Notes under the pieces: generated by a model | Told to the model about the DNA's origin: nothing | What the model saw: the letters and a program-made list of their open reading frames with translations, nothing else | Database searches by the model: none | Program-made: the position numbers and the translations under genes | NCBI GenBank assembly: GCA_014871385.1 | Contig: CM026433.1 | Coordinates: forward strand, 7,306,740 to 7,370,739 | From: Ceratodon purpureus | Taxonomy: Eukaryota; Streptophyta; Bryopsida; Pseudoditrichales; Ditrichaceae | DNA length: 64,000 bases | Reading direction: 5' to 3' | Shown: positions 22,053 through 38,499 of the stretch, piece by piece | Layout of the letters: each line of letters starts with the position of its first letter | Numbering within the stretch: the stretch's first letter is position 1

Positions 22053-23795
22053 TGGGGCTGCACTTGTGGAAATTGTGTAACTTAGGAGAGTTTTGGATGA
22101 CACTTGGTACTAGGTGAATTCTGAACAACTGCAACGTTTTGAAACGAGCTTAAAATGGGACTATCCTTGTGGGAATCTACTTCAAAAGTACAGTTGCTGC
22201 TCTGAATTACGTATATTCTAGATTTTGACTCTCTGAATCTGAAACTTGAATCACTCTAATTACTTGTTATCAACAAGACTTTAAGTGCTTCAGCTTCGAA
22301 CAGATGGTAGCAAATGTTGGACAGTCTTTGGGCCCTTCCAGTGGGGTCACTGATGATCACCAAGACAGTTACGTTACAGAGTTGGTCAAATTTGGGCCCT
22401 ATGTACGTGGATGAGATCTCCACAGTCCTCTGAAATAAATGGGTTATATCAAGCACCAAAACTTTCAGGCAACGCTCATATGGGGATATTTATTAACTAA
22501 GGCAGTTTTACAACTGCCCAAATTAGGTTCAGAATCTTGAAAAACACTACATGTGCCCTAAACTGCCAAAATTGTAAGGAACTGCCAATACAATGAATAC
22601 GTCTCATCAACTCCAGACAAGGATACCAATTAGCCATACTCCAAACCATGCTGCGGTGAATAAACAACTTTGGTCTACAACGCACCAAAAAATTTCGACC
22701 TCATTGATATAAGCTTCCAACCAGAAACACACAACCTTGACAGATGATGGAAATAAACTACCAATTGAGATTCAGAAAACTGTTCTACAATTGTCAAACA
22801 TAAACTCACAATTTATCATAATTCAAGTCCTCATATCGGCTGCTGATATGAGTTCTTCTAGTCCCTAGTTTGTCATTTAGAGAGCACTGAGCAGCTTTAA
22901 GAAATTCTTTTCAAAGAAATCAGAAAGTAGGGATCAGACTATCAAGTACACATGCTCTGAATCTTGTAATGTAAATATCAGTACACACAGAGTATCGCTA
23001 TAGTATTGCACGTATTATCAATGCAGTTAATTTTTCCAAAGCATATCGCATAATGCTTGTCAACTTGCACGTAGTAAGGACTCTCGTATTGCATCAAATA
23101 TATTCTAGTACAAGCAGTTGACGTTACATTGCACGCTGCCACGCACTACAAGAATATTGCTAAGCAACAACTTCGGTACATGGTGATATGGTGACATCAA
23201 TGTTGATACAAGGGCACACGGTTCGCTTGCTGTCATACTGAGGTATGCAAAAGATATGTGTACTACGATTGTGAGCTGACCACACAGGCTCGGGTGTGAG
23301 AAGCTTGAACCGCTTGCAATGATAATTTACACTAAACTTGTAAGTCTGAGGGAGAATCAGGATCAAGGTGCACGAATTAAAAGAGGAATGGATTGAGAGA
23401 ATCATCTACTGGCTATGGCAACCCAGTTAAATTTTCATGAGTATCCATTATCTTTAGATCCGATTTTTCGCCACTGACTAGTGCCTCTCAACCAAATGGG
23501 TATCGTGATCCTGGTCACAGAGCATAAAACAAATAAAGTTTGTTTTTAAAACCGGGAGAGTCTGAGTCAAAGATCCATGAGTTGATATTATTTTCAGCAC
23601 GCTCACAGTAGAAAAATAAATCCACCCGAAGTATCTTTAGTTACAGTAAAAACGATCAGACGTACACACGAGGTTCCCTAATCCTCTGGCGGGAAAATCA
23701 TCACAAAATCTTCTCTTAATGGATATCAACATCAATGAAATCAGGATGAGGGGTAGGAGACGCATGAAAAAGAATTCAGCTAGGGTGCAGCAGCT
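22053..23795. other. Spacer between Dabb and BSK-like genes
   Basis: No coding exon, RNA gene or strong repeat recognised. It holds the far 5' flank of the Dabb gene and the 3' flank of the BSK-like gene. Confidence 0.5.
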
Positions 23796-27730
<3,935 letters not shown>

Positions 27731-29288
27731 TCTATCCCCCTAACCCCGCCAGCGCTTCCGTTTCTTCCAGTAATCTAACCACTGACCCCTTTTCTCTTTC
27801 ACGCACAGACGCTGAATGTTCAAACCTGGTTGATCCACGAAAGCCCCCACCTCATGATCGGTTCGAAGGTGCCGTCAACTTCTACACCATCCTGCACTCT
27901 TCCTTCAGACCATCAGCTAGTGGAGATCAACCAGGCGATATGCAACAGTACAACCGTTCTCTGGAGCCGATGGCCTTTAGAAATGACGACTTGTAGGAGT
28001 ATTTGCCAGCGATGCCGTTAGAACTGCCCCACACCTAGCTGTTTCAAAACCCCAGAGTATCCATATGATTTAGAAGTTTGTGCATGTGTGTTTTGGCGAA
28101 GCAAGTCCCAAGTGTGAGCACCTCATAGAAACAACGGAAAACCAAAGTCTCTACGAGAAGTGCATGCGCACAGTTACATATGACCTTCTTCAGAAACGAT
28201 AAACTTCAACACCACACGAGGTGCCTCTAAGATAAGAAAATGCACTGAACTGAAAAAACAAAAGTCTATCATGCAGGTATGAAAGATCGTTGCGCTGTGT
28301 TAGAAGCTCCCAGCTTAAAACAAACGTTTAATCCAAGAAGTAACAATTCTCCACTGACCTCTTTAACCCCAAAAGTACACCGACAACTCCCTCCTCTCAC
28401 CTCCAACACAAAACCCCGGAGTCCAAACACAATATTTCTAACCTGTCAATAACACCTCTCTCCCTGCTCCCAGATGTGACAACCCAACCAGGAACAAAGT
28501 ACGAAAACGAGTCGCAACCATGCTCTCAGAACTCACCTTAACCTCTCAAAACAACACTCTCAAAAAACATTCATATTATTCCACCATGTGAGCCACATAA
28601 CCCTCAACCTGGCACCATCTAAGCATCAAACATCACAAGATGACATACACTCTCGCTTACTATGTCCCCCACAATGGACCTAAACTCACTCTCACCAACA
28701 CCGACAACACCCCCACCCTCTCCTCTCACCGAAAAAACTAACCATTAACCAAAACAGAAACAAACTTACAAACTTAATAGCCTGCAGGCTGTTTGCTGTC
28801 TTTACGTATGTCCGGGTGCAGCACTCACGCTTAGTCGCCCCATCCCCATCCAGGTCTCACCTTGTGCAGATGAGCTCACCATGACCTGCAACGAAAAACA
28901 GCAGCCTTTGAAATTATCTCCCTGTCCCCGGGCAGCTTAGCTAGCTGCAGAAATATGAGAGTAATATGAAACCCAAGTGCAGTAACTTAACTCCACACCA
29001 TACCTTACCTTCACCACCATGAGCATGAGCAGTGCAGCAGGAGGAGCAACAGGGATGAGGTTGTGCCTGCCTCGAGAGGAGTGCAAGTTGAGTTGCTTGA
29101 AGCGGGTGCAAGCAACCTGAGGAAGATGAAGCAGCAGCTGCTTCTGCTTGTGCAGCCCTCAAGGCATGGGAATGTAAGAAAGTACTACTGCCCTGACACC
29201 CCAACACTAGCTCCCACACGTGCAAGGACAGGCCCCTCTCAGACGCCCACAGACATGACATACAGCTCCTCCTCCATCCCCTCCCTCC
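27731..29288. other. 5' flank of the BSK-like gene, no supported gene
   Basis: Contains C/A-rich stretches (28.3-28.75 kb) consistent with leader or promoter DNA. Open frames at 28941-29360 (-) and 29063-29305 (+) overlap each other and lack conserved features. Confidence 0.5.
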
Positions 29289-29404
29289 ACCACACTCAGA
29301 CATGAACCCATTCCTCCCTTCATCAAAGCTTTGATGGATCAGAGATTCTTTGCTTTGCAAAATTTAAGTGAGATTAGGAGTTTTAAAATACACTGCATAT
29401 TCAT

Positions 29405-29975
29405 GTTTAGAGAGGATATTCGAAATTGCCGAAGTTTGAAGAATCTGCCGATGTAGTGAATAACTCCATTTTGTGAACCCATTCCTTCAGCTTTGATGGA
29501 GAGGTTCTTTGCTTTGGTGATTTTATGGCTTGCCCAAGTGAGATTTGGAGTTTCAAAATACAGTGCATATTCATGTTTAGAGAGGATATTCTAAACTGCC
29601 GAAGTTTGAAGAATCTGCCGATGAAGTGAATAACTAGCTCCATTTTGTGAACCCATTCCTTCAGCTTTGATGGAGAGATTCTTTGCTTTGGTGATTTTAT
29701 GGCTTGCCCAAGTGAGATTTGGAGTTTCAAAATACAGTGCATATTCATGTTTAGAGAGGATATTCTAAACTGCCGAAGTTTGAAGAATCTGCCGATGAAG
29801 TGAATAACTAGCTCCATTTTGTGAACCCATTCCTTCAGCTTTGATGGAGAGATTCTTTGCTTTGGTGATTTTATGGCTTGCCCAAGTGAGATTTGGAGTT
29901 TCATAATACACTGCATATTCGTGTTTAGAGAGGATATTCTAAATTGCCGAAGTTTGAAGAAACTGCCGATGTAGT
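29405..29975. repeat. 174-bp tandem array, about 3.5 units
   Basis: The marker AGAGGATATT recurs at 29411, 29581, 29755 and 29929 (spacings 170, 174, 174), with GCCGAAGTTTGAAGAA following each time. A more degenerate half unit precedes at about 29290-29405. Since 174 is 3 x 58, one long frame stays open by repetition, producing a repetitive ORF on the - strand that I do not consider a gene. Confidence 0.9.
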
Positions 29976-30639
29976 GAATGACTCCATTTTGGTAGTTCTG
30001 TATTCAGGTTTGGCCAAATGAGTGCTTGACGCTCAAAGTACTGTATATGTTCAGGGAGGTGTATACCAAGCTCTAGAGACACTCATGGCGGTGTCCCCAT
30101 AGCCAGTATTTGTCATTGTTCAGAGAGGCTCAATCCTGAACTACCTGAGTTAGCAGGAAATTAACTGCCGTTGTGGTGATTAAGTACTCATGGGACCTTA
30201 CTTACTGCTAATATAGTGAATAACATTACATATTCATGACTAGAAATGGCTTCCTAAACAGCTCAAGTAATGAGAGATTAACTCCTCATATGCTGAACAA
30301 GTACTCCATGGGACCTTGTTAGAAGAAACAGACGACGAATACAGTGAATACTGTGACATATTTATGTTGAAAGAGGGCTTCTTTAACAACCCGAATTAGG
30401 AGAAATTAACTGCCAACATAGTGAAGTACTTACTTCATGAGACCTTGGTCCTCCAGACCAAGACCATGTTACCTTTTGTGTTTCTCCTTGGTATTGATTT
30501 TTTCCTACCATGCATGGCTTGGGAATGATCCAACCAAGTTAATTAACTTAGCCTTGAGAGGTGATGAGAGTGTGAACATGAGCCTGGGCAAGGCGGCTGA
30601 GGAAGAGGGGGAAGAGTGTACTTGTTTCTTGTGTTGCAG

Positions 30640-30890
30640 TGGAGATTTGATGACCTTGTAATTACCTATAATGTATCCCATGCGTACATGCAAAAGGGTG
30701 TCCGGCTATAGATCAACCTATGTTGGTCACTTCCAAAATTTGTAGTTATTATTGTAAGTGCTTATAAATATCCCAAAAATGAGGAAACTTTGTTTTTTCT
30801 TATTGTTAATCACTGTAAAATAGGAAGCCACTCATTCCACCTCCACAAGTATAGTGAATTCCTTAAGTGTCCGAAAATAGATGCTGCTAC
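30640..30890 (-). mobile_element. Dispersed repeat segment (reverse copy of 60532-60768)
   Basis: The complement of this stretch aligns with 60532-60768, sharing AAGGAATTCACTATACTTGT, GATATTTATAAGCACT and GGATACATTAT. In the otherwise matching large repeat at 56190-56330 the position holds unrelated DNA, so this piece was inserted or substituted after the two large copies separated. No clear terminal inverted repeat was found. Confidence 0.7.
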
Positions 30891-31680
30891 CATAAGTTAC
30901 TGGATCGGATTCTGGCTCCACACTTCTCATTCTCATAGATAATTGAAGGTTTTTGTAACTCATTTGCTAGCAGCTTTGGGCAGCTTTGGGCAGCTTGGGC
31001 TCCTTTGTGACTTATGACTTTTTTTGATTTGAAGATAAATGTTAGACGACTCAAAAAATGATGTATCAAAATAGGGTGTTATGAAAATAGAATGCATTTC
31101 TAAGGTGAAAATAAGGAACCCCTCTGTTGAAAAATATATATGTCGTTGATTTTTGTTTAGAATGATGGTTTTTTTTAGTCATTTTCTTGGTTCTTTTATG
31201 CTTCCATTAGTTATCATAGTCCATGTTTTCTTTGTATGTACAGCTTTGATTATGTGTCAAAAAGAATAGTTTCAGTTGTAGTTATAGATTTTCGGTTTAT
31301 AAAATGAAAGTGGTAAGATAAATGACTTTGCAACATAGGCTATTAATGTATTGTACTTGTTGTGAGTTTAAGCATTCTTTCAATGAAGAATCCTTTTTTC
31401 TGGAGACAAGTAAGGCCAATAAATTCCAAAATAATTCATTCAGTCACCAAATTACTATGAAACTACATTAAATCCTTCAACAGTAACACCTGAAGAAGAG
31501 AGAGAGTCTGAGTAAAATGGAGAATCTGTTACATTGATCACACTGAGATTGAGCAAATTGGCAGAGCTGATCTTCAAGTTCACATGCAGTCTGCTGAGCT
31601 GATGCAGTGGAAATGGAATAAAATAAAGGAAAAGCATTGTGTGTCGGAGCAGGCTCCCACCTGGAGAAGATGTGGGTAAG

Positions 31681-31742
31681 TTTTGTTTTGTTTTTATTTT
31701 TTTATTTTATTTTTGTTTTTATTTTTTATTTTTTATTTTTTA
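31681..31742 (+). repeat. T-rich simple repeat (TTTTAT-type)
   Basis: Runs of TTTTTATTTT units between two copies of AGATGTGGGTAAGTT. The equivalent tract in copy 2 (57440-57507) has an extra unit. Confidence 0.85.
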
Positions 31743-31875
31743 GATGTGGGTAAGTTAATTGTTGTGTAGGATGACTCTGATCAACTTATGATCAGTGTTT
31801 GCCAAAGAAAGCAACAAAATCATTCGTTGCTGGAATTTTAATATTAATTCTGTTTGATAAGCATGTGATAATTAT

Positions 31876-32616
31876 TGGCATGGTGGGAGATTCCCACACT
31901 GATCAGGTGACGACGAGGTGAGTAGGCTTCATTTGCAAGTACTGTCAGCATGCAGCTCTTTTCTGTGACGAGTTTGATATTATTCTTTTACTGATATTCA
32001 GTGGATCAGGAATCTGAACTCCCTACACTGTAGCACCATAGCAGTATTTCCTTTAAGTAATAATAATAAATTTCAAAAATAGAAATTGGAAAATTTTGTG
32101 GATAGAGAAACGGAAGTAGAATGAATTGTTGTTTCTAATAATTTGATATTTTGGAGTCATTTGGATTGTTTTTAGTGATTTTTAGTAAGTAGAGGTGAAG
32201 TGTATTTTTTGAAAAATAAACAAATACTTGTGCAATTTGTGGCAAACTTGCTATTATAGCAAGTTTTCTTGGAGTGATTGAAATGCCTCATTTCAACTAT
32301 GCCCAATTCTATTAAAGCAGTGATTTCAGCTAGGGTTTGGAAATACTAGGGGGTAAATAGTGTATAAAGAAAACACAAATGCTTATTTATTTTTCAGGTT
32401 TATATGTATGTATTTTTTGTGATATTGAATTACATCTCACTAGCGTTCCAACACAGTTTGAAATTCCAAAATCCATCAATTTTTAAACAAGTTCTTGCAT
32501 TCCAAAGTTTCCAGTTTATTCCACTGTGACTATGACTTCGACTAGAATTTGTAAATGAAGTGCACCAGACTATACGTCACTTTTTATTTAGGTCACAATG
32601 AATAGAGGATGTACTA
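31876..32616. other. AT-rich spacer
   Basis: No supported feature between the end of the large repeat and the first TIR element. Confidence 0.5.
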
Positions 32617-32927
32617 TAGTAAGTGGCTCAGAAATCGCTCAGATTTTAGATTGGCAGGCTCGGTGAGGAGATATTAAGGAAATCAATTTTTGGAACATGT
32701 GCAAAGTATTTATAAAATTAGACCAATTGGAATAATTAATTTTGGATTAGTATTGAATTAGTTATGAATTTTGGAAGGAGAATTTGTTAGTGGCTCAAAA
32801 ACCGCTCAATCTAAAATGTATACCATGATTACATAGAAATTCGAATTTAGAGGCTATAATGTACCTCCTGCTTGGATAAGTGTACACTGCGGTTTGAGGT
32901 GCTGCGCGGGTTTTGAGCCACCCACTA
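32617..32927. mobile_element. MITE-like TIR element, 311 bp, TA target site
   Basis: Terminal inverted repeats TAGTAAGTGGCTCAGAAA (left) and complement TAGTGGGTGGCTCAAAAC (right), bounded by TA on each side (32615-32616, 32928-32929). No coding capacity. The TA target site suggests a Tc1/mariner-type non-autonomous element (inference). Confidence 0.75.
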
Positions 32928-33095
32928 TAAGCACTTACATTTATGCTTTAAACTAAACTAAAATAATACAAAACATTTGAACCATTTTAGATCATGCGCA
33001 ATTTTAGAGCATCCTACCTCAATATGCCATGTTCATGGTTGAAACTTGGAGCATCTCATTTGATGAGTTTGGTTGAAAATGCCCTTAGCCCTTTA

Positions 33096-33416
33096 TGGTA
33101 AAATGCTCTAAAATGGAGCAGTGCCGATAATGGAGCTCTAGGAATCTTCGCTCATAGATACATAATAACTTCTCCACCCAACAGTACCATGTACTGATGG
33201 CAAACAATATAGGGTGCCATTTTAAGGCACCATTTTAGAAACACCTATAAATCCAGCTTCAAAAATTCATAACTAATTGTAGAAGAATCCAAAGATGATG
33301 ATTCCACTTGCTCCAACTTTACACTTACTTTCCCCATGCATGAAAATTATTTGCAGTGTTAATTTCGCTGTAGATTTCCCACACTGAAAATTGAGCCATT
33401 ATAGAGCACCTTACCA
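33096..33416. mobile_element. MITE-like TIR element, 321 bp, same family as 59024-59335
   Basis: Ends TGGTAAAATGCTCTAAAATG (left) and complement TGGTAAGGTGCTCTATAATG (right), flanked by TA. The interior, with CACCCAACAGTACCATGTAC, aligns with the element at 59024-59335 in opposite orientation. Non-coding. Confidence 0.8.
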
Positions 33417-34785
33417 TAAACCAGATTCACAATAAAAAATGTTCTTTCCTTCAAGAGACATCGATGGCTTCGAGAAACTCCAGATAACCATGAAAACCTA
33501 CAATTACAACAAGCAATCTGTTCCCAGTATCAAATAATCTACATATTCATGAACATTTCCAAAAACTTTTAAAAAAATCTTGTTCAATAGGAAGATTATG
33601 AAGCCCATGATAATCTACCAAGTCCATAGTTAATAAGTGAGTTTAAATCATCAAGTTGCATGTACTTTGAGCATGGAGTGGGTATGCCAGAAGAGGTTGA
33701 CAAGTAATGTCATATAGCATAGCATAGTACTGATTCAAATGATGTTCGAGAGGAGCTGCCTGCGCTCATGATGCTCATGGCCGTTTTTAACTTTTCACAG
33801 CATTGGTGCAGGGTCAACGAATGCTTCACTGCACCTACTTACTTCCAGCATCTTGCAAGCTTTCTCGGGTCATGGTCAACTCTATTTTTCCAATCATTCT
33901 CAAAAAAATAAGTTACAGTAAACACCAACAACTTGTTGTTTCAATGGATTAGGGCAATGGACTAGAAATAGTAATTATGGTTATCAATTTTAGATGTATT
34001 GTTCAATGATATCCATGGCCATTAGAAATTTTCTACGAACATTTCTAATTTTACTTGGTGTGAGTCTCATTATTGTGGCAATTTTTATTTCTCTCTCCAC
34101 TACTCTGTTTTATCAAATATAAGTCATACTCCGTTAACTTACTACATGGACTAACTTTCCCTACTCCACAACTATTGGGTCCAAAACTACAAATTTTTCT
34201 AATCACCTCTACAAAGAGTGGCTTACAGTACATGTTGGGGGGCACATGCCCCTTATTTAGCCAAAAAAAATCTAAAAGAATTTTAAAACCTCAGGATGGG
34301 CAAAGCCAAAGAAATACACCCATTCAAGGGTGAGGTTTGGTGCATCTCTCGATGGAGAAAAATGTAGATATTCAAGAACTAACGATTTCAGTGTCAAGAG
34401 GCCCAAAGTGCATTCCACCAACACACAATTACTTTGTACCTCTTGTTCATGACAAAATTTCAACCCGTGTCCACATCATACAAATTTGTCTCATTGTTAT
34501 TGGACAATCACCTTGGCACAAAATGAAGGCCCCTACAAGACTCCAAAAGCCTCTGCGCGTGCCAACTTGTGACTGGAACTCATGCCCTCTGTTTAAAGCT
34601 TTTATCATTTTCAGGCTGGCACTGGAGGAATGGAAGTTGTACAAAGCTTGACTGCTCTACGAAGTACCAAACTTGAGGGGACAACAAATTCACCATACAT
34701 GTTCACATCACACTGCCATTTCTTTCTATGCAGCTCCATTTGAAATGATTGTAGAGTCACAAATCACTTAACCCGGGAATGGGTA
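33417..34785. other. AT-rich spacer
   Basis: No supported gene. Short open frames at 34051-34651 overlap on both strands and have no conserved features. Confidence 0.5.
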
Positions 34786-35724
34786 CCGTAGGTTAAGAGC
34801 AGCTTCGGCGCTCTCTTGCCGAATAATTTATTTATTTATGATTTTAGTGTTCGGTACCTAAAAATAGTATATTCAAAGATTCGGCATCTTTCTTTTTAAA
34901 TTTTATAAATTCGGCTTTAATCATTTTTTACATTTCTACTTCAGTTTGTATCATGTACAACATTCATGCATTACATTACAAGTTGGTTGTGAGTGATGAG
35001 GTGCTAATGCTCTCTACTTTATACAAGTGGAGTGGAGTTGTGTCCAACAATGCATATGGGAAATGTGAACTTTGAGGTGAAGCACTTAGTTAGTCTTCTT
35101 TTTTATAACACACATAACTTTTGCATATAGTCTTCAAATGACATAAAACTTGTTGGAGGTGAAAGATTACTTGATTTAAAACTTTTCTAAGACCAACAAA
35201 ATTTCAAAAAAGTTAATCTTCTATGCACAAATGACCTCCGGAAAACTGTTATGAATGCATTTTTTTTTTTATCTTTACATGGCTGCAATGATTTGTTCAT
35301 ATCTTTTGCATAAAGACTCATTTTAAAACAAAACTTATTGGAGGTAGAAGAAGGATTGATTTCTCAACTTTTGGTAGTTAAATATAATTCTCTAAAACTT
35401 CATCTTCTATGCTCAATTGGACTCCAATAATCTGAGTACAACACATTTGAAAAGCCTCACTTAGTGTCTTCTTACTTCTTAACCCATATTCTTTGTGAAC
35501 TAATGTGAGTGAGTTTGATTACAAAAGGAGCACATTCTATCCTTCACAATTCATATTAGTTTCCAATAGAGGTAAAATTTTAGTGAGAAGTAAAAATTTC
35601 TTACTTTTCGGCAATTTTGAAAAATAATTCATATTATTTTCGGCTAAAATTGCCAATAATATCCTAAAAAATTTGGCATCTATTTTTGAAATTATTATTC
35701 GCCGAACCTGCTTTTAACCTATGG
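34786..35724. mobile_element. TIR element, 939 bp, TA target site
   Basis: Ends CCGTAGGTTAAGAGCAGCTT (left) and complement CCATAGGTTAAAAGCAGGTT (right), each followed by CGGCG, with TA on both outer sides. CGGC-type motifs (TTCGGCA) recur near both ends. There is no transposase frame, so it is non-autonomous. Confidence 0.75.
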
Positions 35725-35726
35725 TA

Positions 35727-37900
35727 TTTAAAGTGGCTAGGGTCATTTCTTACCCTCATTTAATGAGGCTCTCTATCTCTCTGGGATCTCTTCCAATCAT
35801 ATGAATGGTCAAGTTACTCTTGACCTATGAATGGAGTCATTTGAAGGGACTCCTTGTCTGCACTCTGGATTCCCGCTTTAGCCACTTGATACCCAGGCAA
35901 GTACATTAACTTTTTAATGCATAATTTTTTCCCCTTAGTTGTATACTGATAAGTCTCTCTCACTTATAAAATTTGCAACAATTATGTATGAGTTTGTTTT
36001 TGACATAGAAGATTGTGATGGAGAGCTATTGACATATGTCAATAGTGAATGCTGTCACTTTTAAATTTGAAAATTTGGCGCAAACTTTGTTTTAACTTTA
36101 AAGCCACACACCTTCCTAAATTATCCAATTATCATCTTACTAAGGTCTAACCAACACTTGTTTGATTAACCCCTAACTATCCTTAAAACCCAAAATGGGT
36201 TTTTGCAATTTCGGGCAGCCTAGATGGGGAGGTTAAAAGTAATTATTTTTTTCAATATTTTTACTGGATGCTCCCTTTATGGTAAGGTCTATGTAGTAAA
36301 AATTTTGAAGTCAAATTCCAATTTAAGAACCTTCATTTAGAAATTTTAGGTTTCAAGTCCAAAACGGGCAGTCTCAAATTAGGTATTTTCAAAAAAACAA
36401 AAATTGAAATATGTTCATAACCAAATCACTACTCAAATTCCATAGTGACCCAAGTCAAAAAGTTTACCAATTTTACAAGGGCAGCCTCCAAAACTTACAA
36501 AGACAAGCTTCACAGTTTTTAGTAATTTTTGAATTTTTCCTTTAAAAATTTGTCAAAATTCGAGATTTTTGAATTTTTTAAATATTTTTTTTTCCAAAAA
36601 TAAAAAATTTAAAAAGGTACCTACTCACCGTTCACTTTTTCTTAAGCTCACAAATTGTTTTTGTAATGCATGTTTTACTATTTTGTCAATTTTATACCCT
36701 CATATAGAAAATATTTTTTATGAAGGCCTAAAAAGCGTTTTTTTGGCCTAAAATTTTGCATGAGCATACCTAACCTAGTTAGCTACATGGAAAAAAATGT
36801 GACCAAACTTTTGAAGTGATAATCATCAAGTCTTCCTTTGGCCCAATAGCACCATGCCTCTCGGACAAGGCCCAAAAAAATATTTGCTGAAACTTTGATC
36901 ACTAAGGTCTCACTTATGAATATCATCCAGCGGTTGAAATTTGAATCGGTTTTTTCATGTAGGGTTAGGTACAAGATCTTACGGTTGAAATTCCAAAAAA
37001 CGTTAGACAATTTGTTTCATATCCTCGGGAGGGCATAGTGGTAAAAAATCGCAGTTTTGAGGATTCAAGCTCTCAAAAACACAAGGAAATTTAGGGGTTA
37101 AAGTATGTTCATAATTATATGGATAAAATATTACAAATGATATCATTGATTCCAGGACATAGAATTTTAAGGAAAAATCATCTAAACACTGGGGGTTTTA
37201 TAGAACTACTCTAGATTACAAAAGGTTCAAAACTAAAGTTGCACCTACATTCTACTTACATTCTTTAGATTTGGCCCTAAAATTCTATTACTATCTTTCA
37301 TCAAAATATTCCAAAATTATTGTTTATAGTGCAAATACTGGAAAAACCATAAATAGATTTTATTTGTTTTTCCAACTATAACATATTAACTTATCTATAA
37401 TACAATACAAAAAGATATGCATATCTATCCATCAATTTGTTTTTAGTCATATGCTCTTTTAAAAATTGCATACATATAATGTAGTTGACTTATATAAATG
37501 ATCTAGAAAAAAGTTTTAGAACACAAATAAATATTACATATTACATGACATTACATATGATTTCTATAACATTATTATACAGACACAAACTTGAAAATAA
37601 TTGCTCACTTCACCAAAAATTCTATTTATTGTGTTGCGTATTACTTCATAGTACCGTTCCAAAATATCTATAAATCTTATAGATTCAAACACACTATCTA
37701 CAATTCACATAAATAAAAAAAAATACATATAATATAAACACATAAGCACACTTATTAGACATTTTGGTTTACCAAAAAATTACAATATTATTAATACAAG
37801 GTTGATACCTCTCACCTTCTTCCAAAGGCCCATGTAACTTATTTCTTTTTATCCCGGAAATGGGATATACATAAATTGCACTTCTGGATAATAAACTGAT
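35727..37900. other. AT-rich gene desert
   Basis: No coding exon, RNA gene or well-bounded element seen on either strand. Base composition is strongly AT-rich. Confidence 0.5.
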
Positions 37901-38350
37901 TATCGACCCCGGGTGCCTTTGACCGTGGCGTCACTCCCACGGTACCACGCCATCCAGATAACACAAACCCACACCCAAAACCATCACTGCACCTAAAAAC
38001 CAACAGATCTTCATATACGGTACATAACTTGAGTAAACTCGCTGTAATGGTTTGAACCACCCTCGTGAAGTAACCTCAACAGAAAACCACATTTCCAAAA
38101 CCGCCATTCGCCCTAACCCAATATAGGTAGATTACACTCCATAAATTCTACCCAAATAATATAATTTTCGTAGATTACTTCTCTGTGACGGTTTTAGCCT
38201 CCCTTTACCTGCTCGCGGTTTCACATCATCCAGATAACACATCCTCAAAAACTTCAGCTCCCGTAACCAACTTTAGTAGATTTTACTCTACGTGTTCTAT
38301 GAAAAATGTAGATAACGGAAAGCCAACCCCATTGTGACGGTTTGACATTC
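37900..38350. repeat. Degenerate tandem repeat, about 3 x 145 bp
   Basis: Three blocks end in similar motifs (TGTAATGGTTTGA at about 38041, TGTGACGGTTTTA at about 38184, TGTGACGGTTTGA at about 38332), two of them preceded by CATCCAGATAACACA. Spacing is 143-148 bp. Confidence 0.6.
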
Positions 38351-38355
38351 CTTGC

Positions 38356-38380
38356 TTAAACCCTAAACCCTAAACCCTGG
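38356..38380 (+). repeat. Short interstitial telomere-type tract
   Basis: Three CCCTAAA-type units in a row, the plant telomere motif, directly after the 145-bp tandem blocks. Too short to be a telomere. Confidence 0.7.
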
Positions 38381-38499
38381 ACCTCGAACACGCACAGGAA
38401 CACACTCATACAGCCATGTCTTGATGTGAAAGTCTCCGACAATCACCATCGCCATAGCTTACAGGAGCCATGTTAGCGAGAGCCTGATCTCCAGGTATG

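Larger units (their letters stand above)
29289..31875. repeat. Large dispersed repeat, copy 1 (pairs with 55200-57637)
   Basis: From 29484 to about 31875 this segment matches 55200-57637 in the same orientation at high identity, including the 174-bp tandem units, a middle part with GCATGGCTTGGGAATGATCC, and a T-rich tract (31681-31742). Copy 1 has extra tandem units on the left, lacks the 332-bp element present in copy 2, and has a different sequence at about 30637-30890. No protein-coding gene can be supported in it. Confidence 0.85.

Noticed and set aside
28941-29360. 139-codon Cys/Ser-rich frame on the - strand
   Set aside because: Low-complexity composition, overlaps an opposing frame and has no conserved block or splice context.
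29407-29916. 169-codon open frame on the - strand made of three near-identical 58-residue repeats
   Set aside because: It exists because the 174-bp tandem unit is a multiple of three; the same frame ends differently in copy 2 and has no independent coding evidence.
31681-31742. Poly-T tract as a SINE or LINE tail
   Set aside because: It lies inside the large dispersed repeat, between two copies of a 15-base motif, and its length differs between copies as a simple repeat would.
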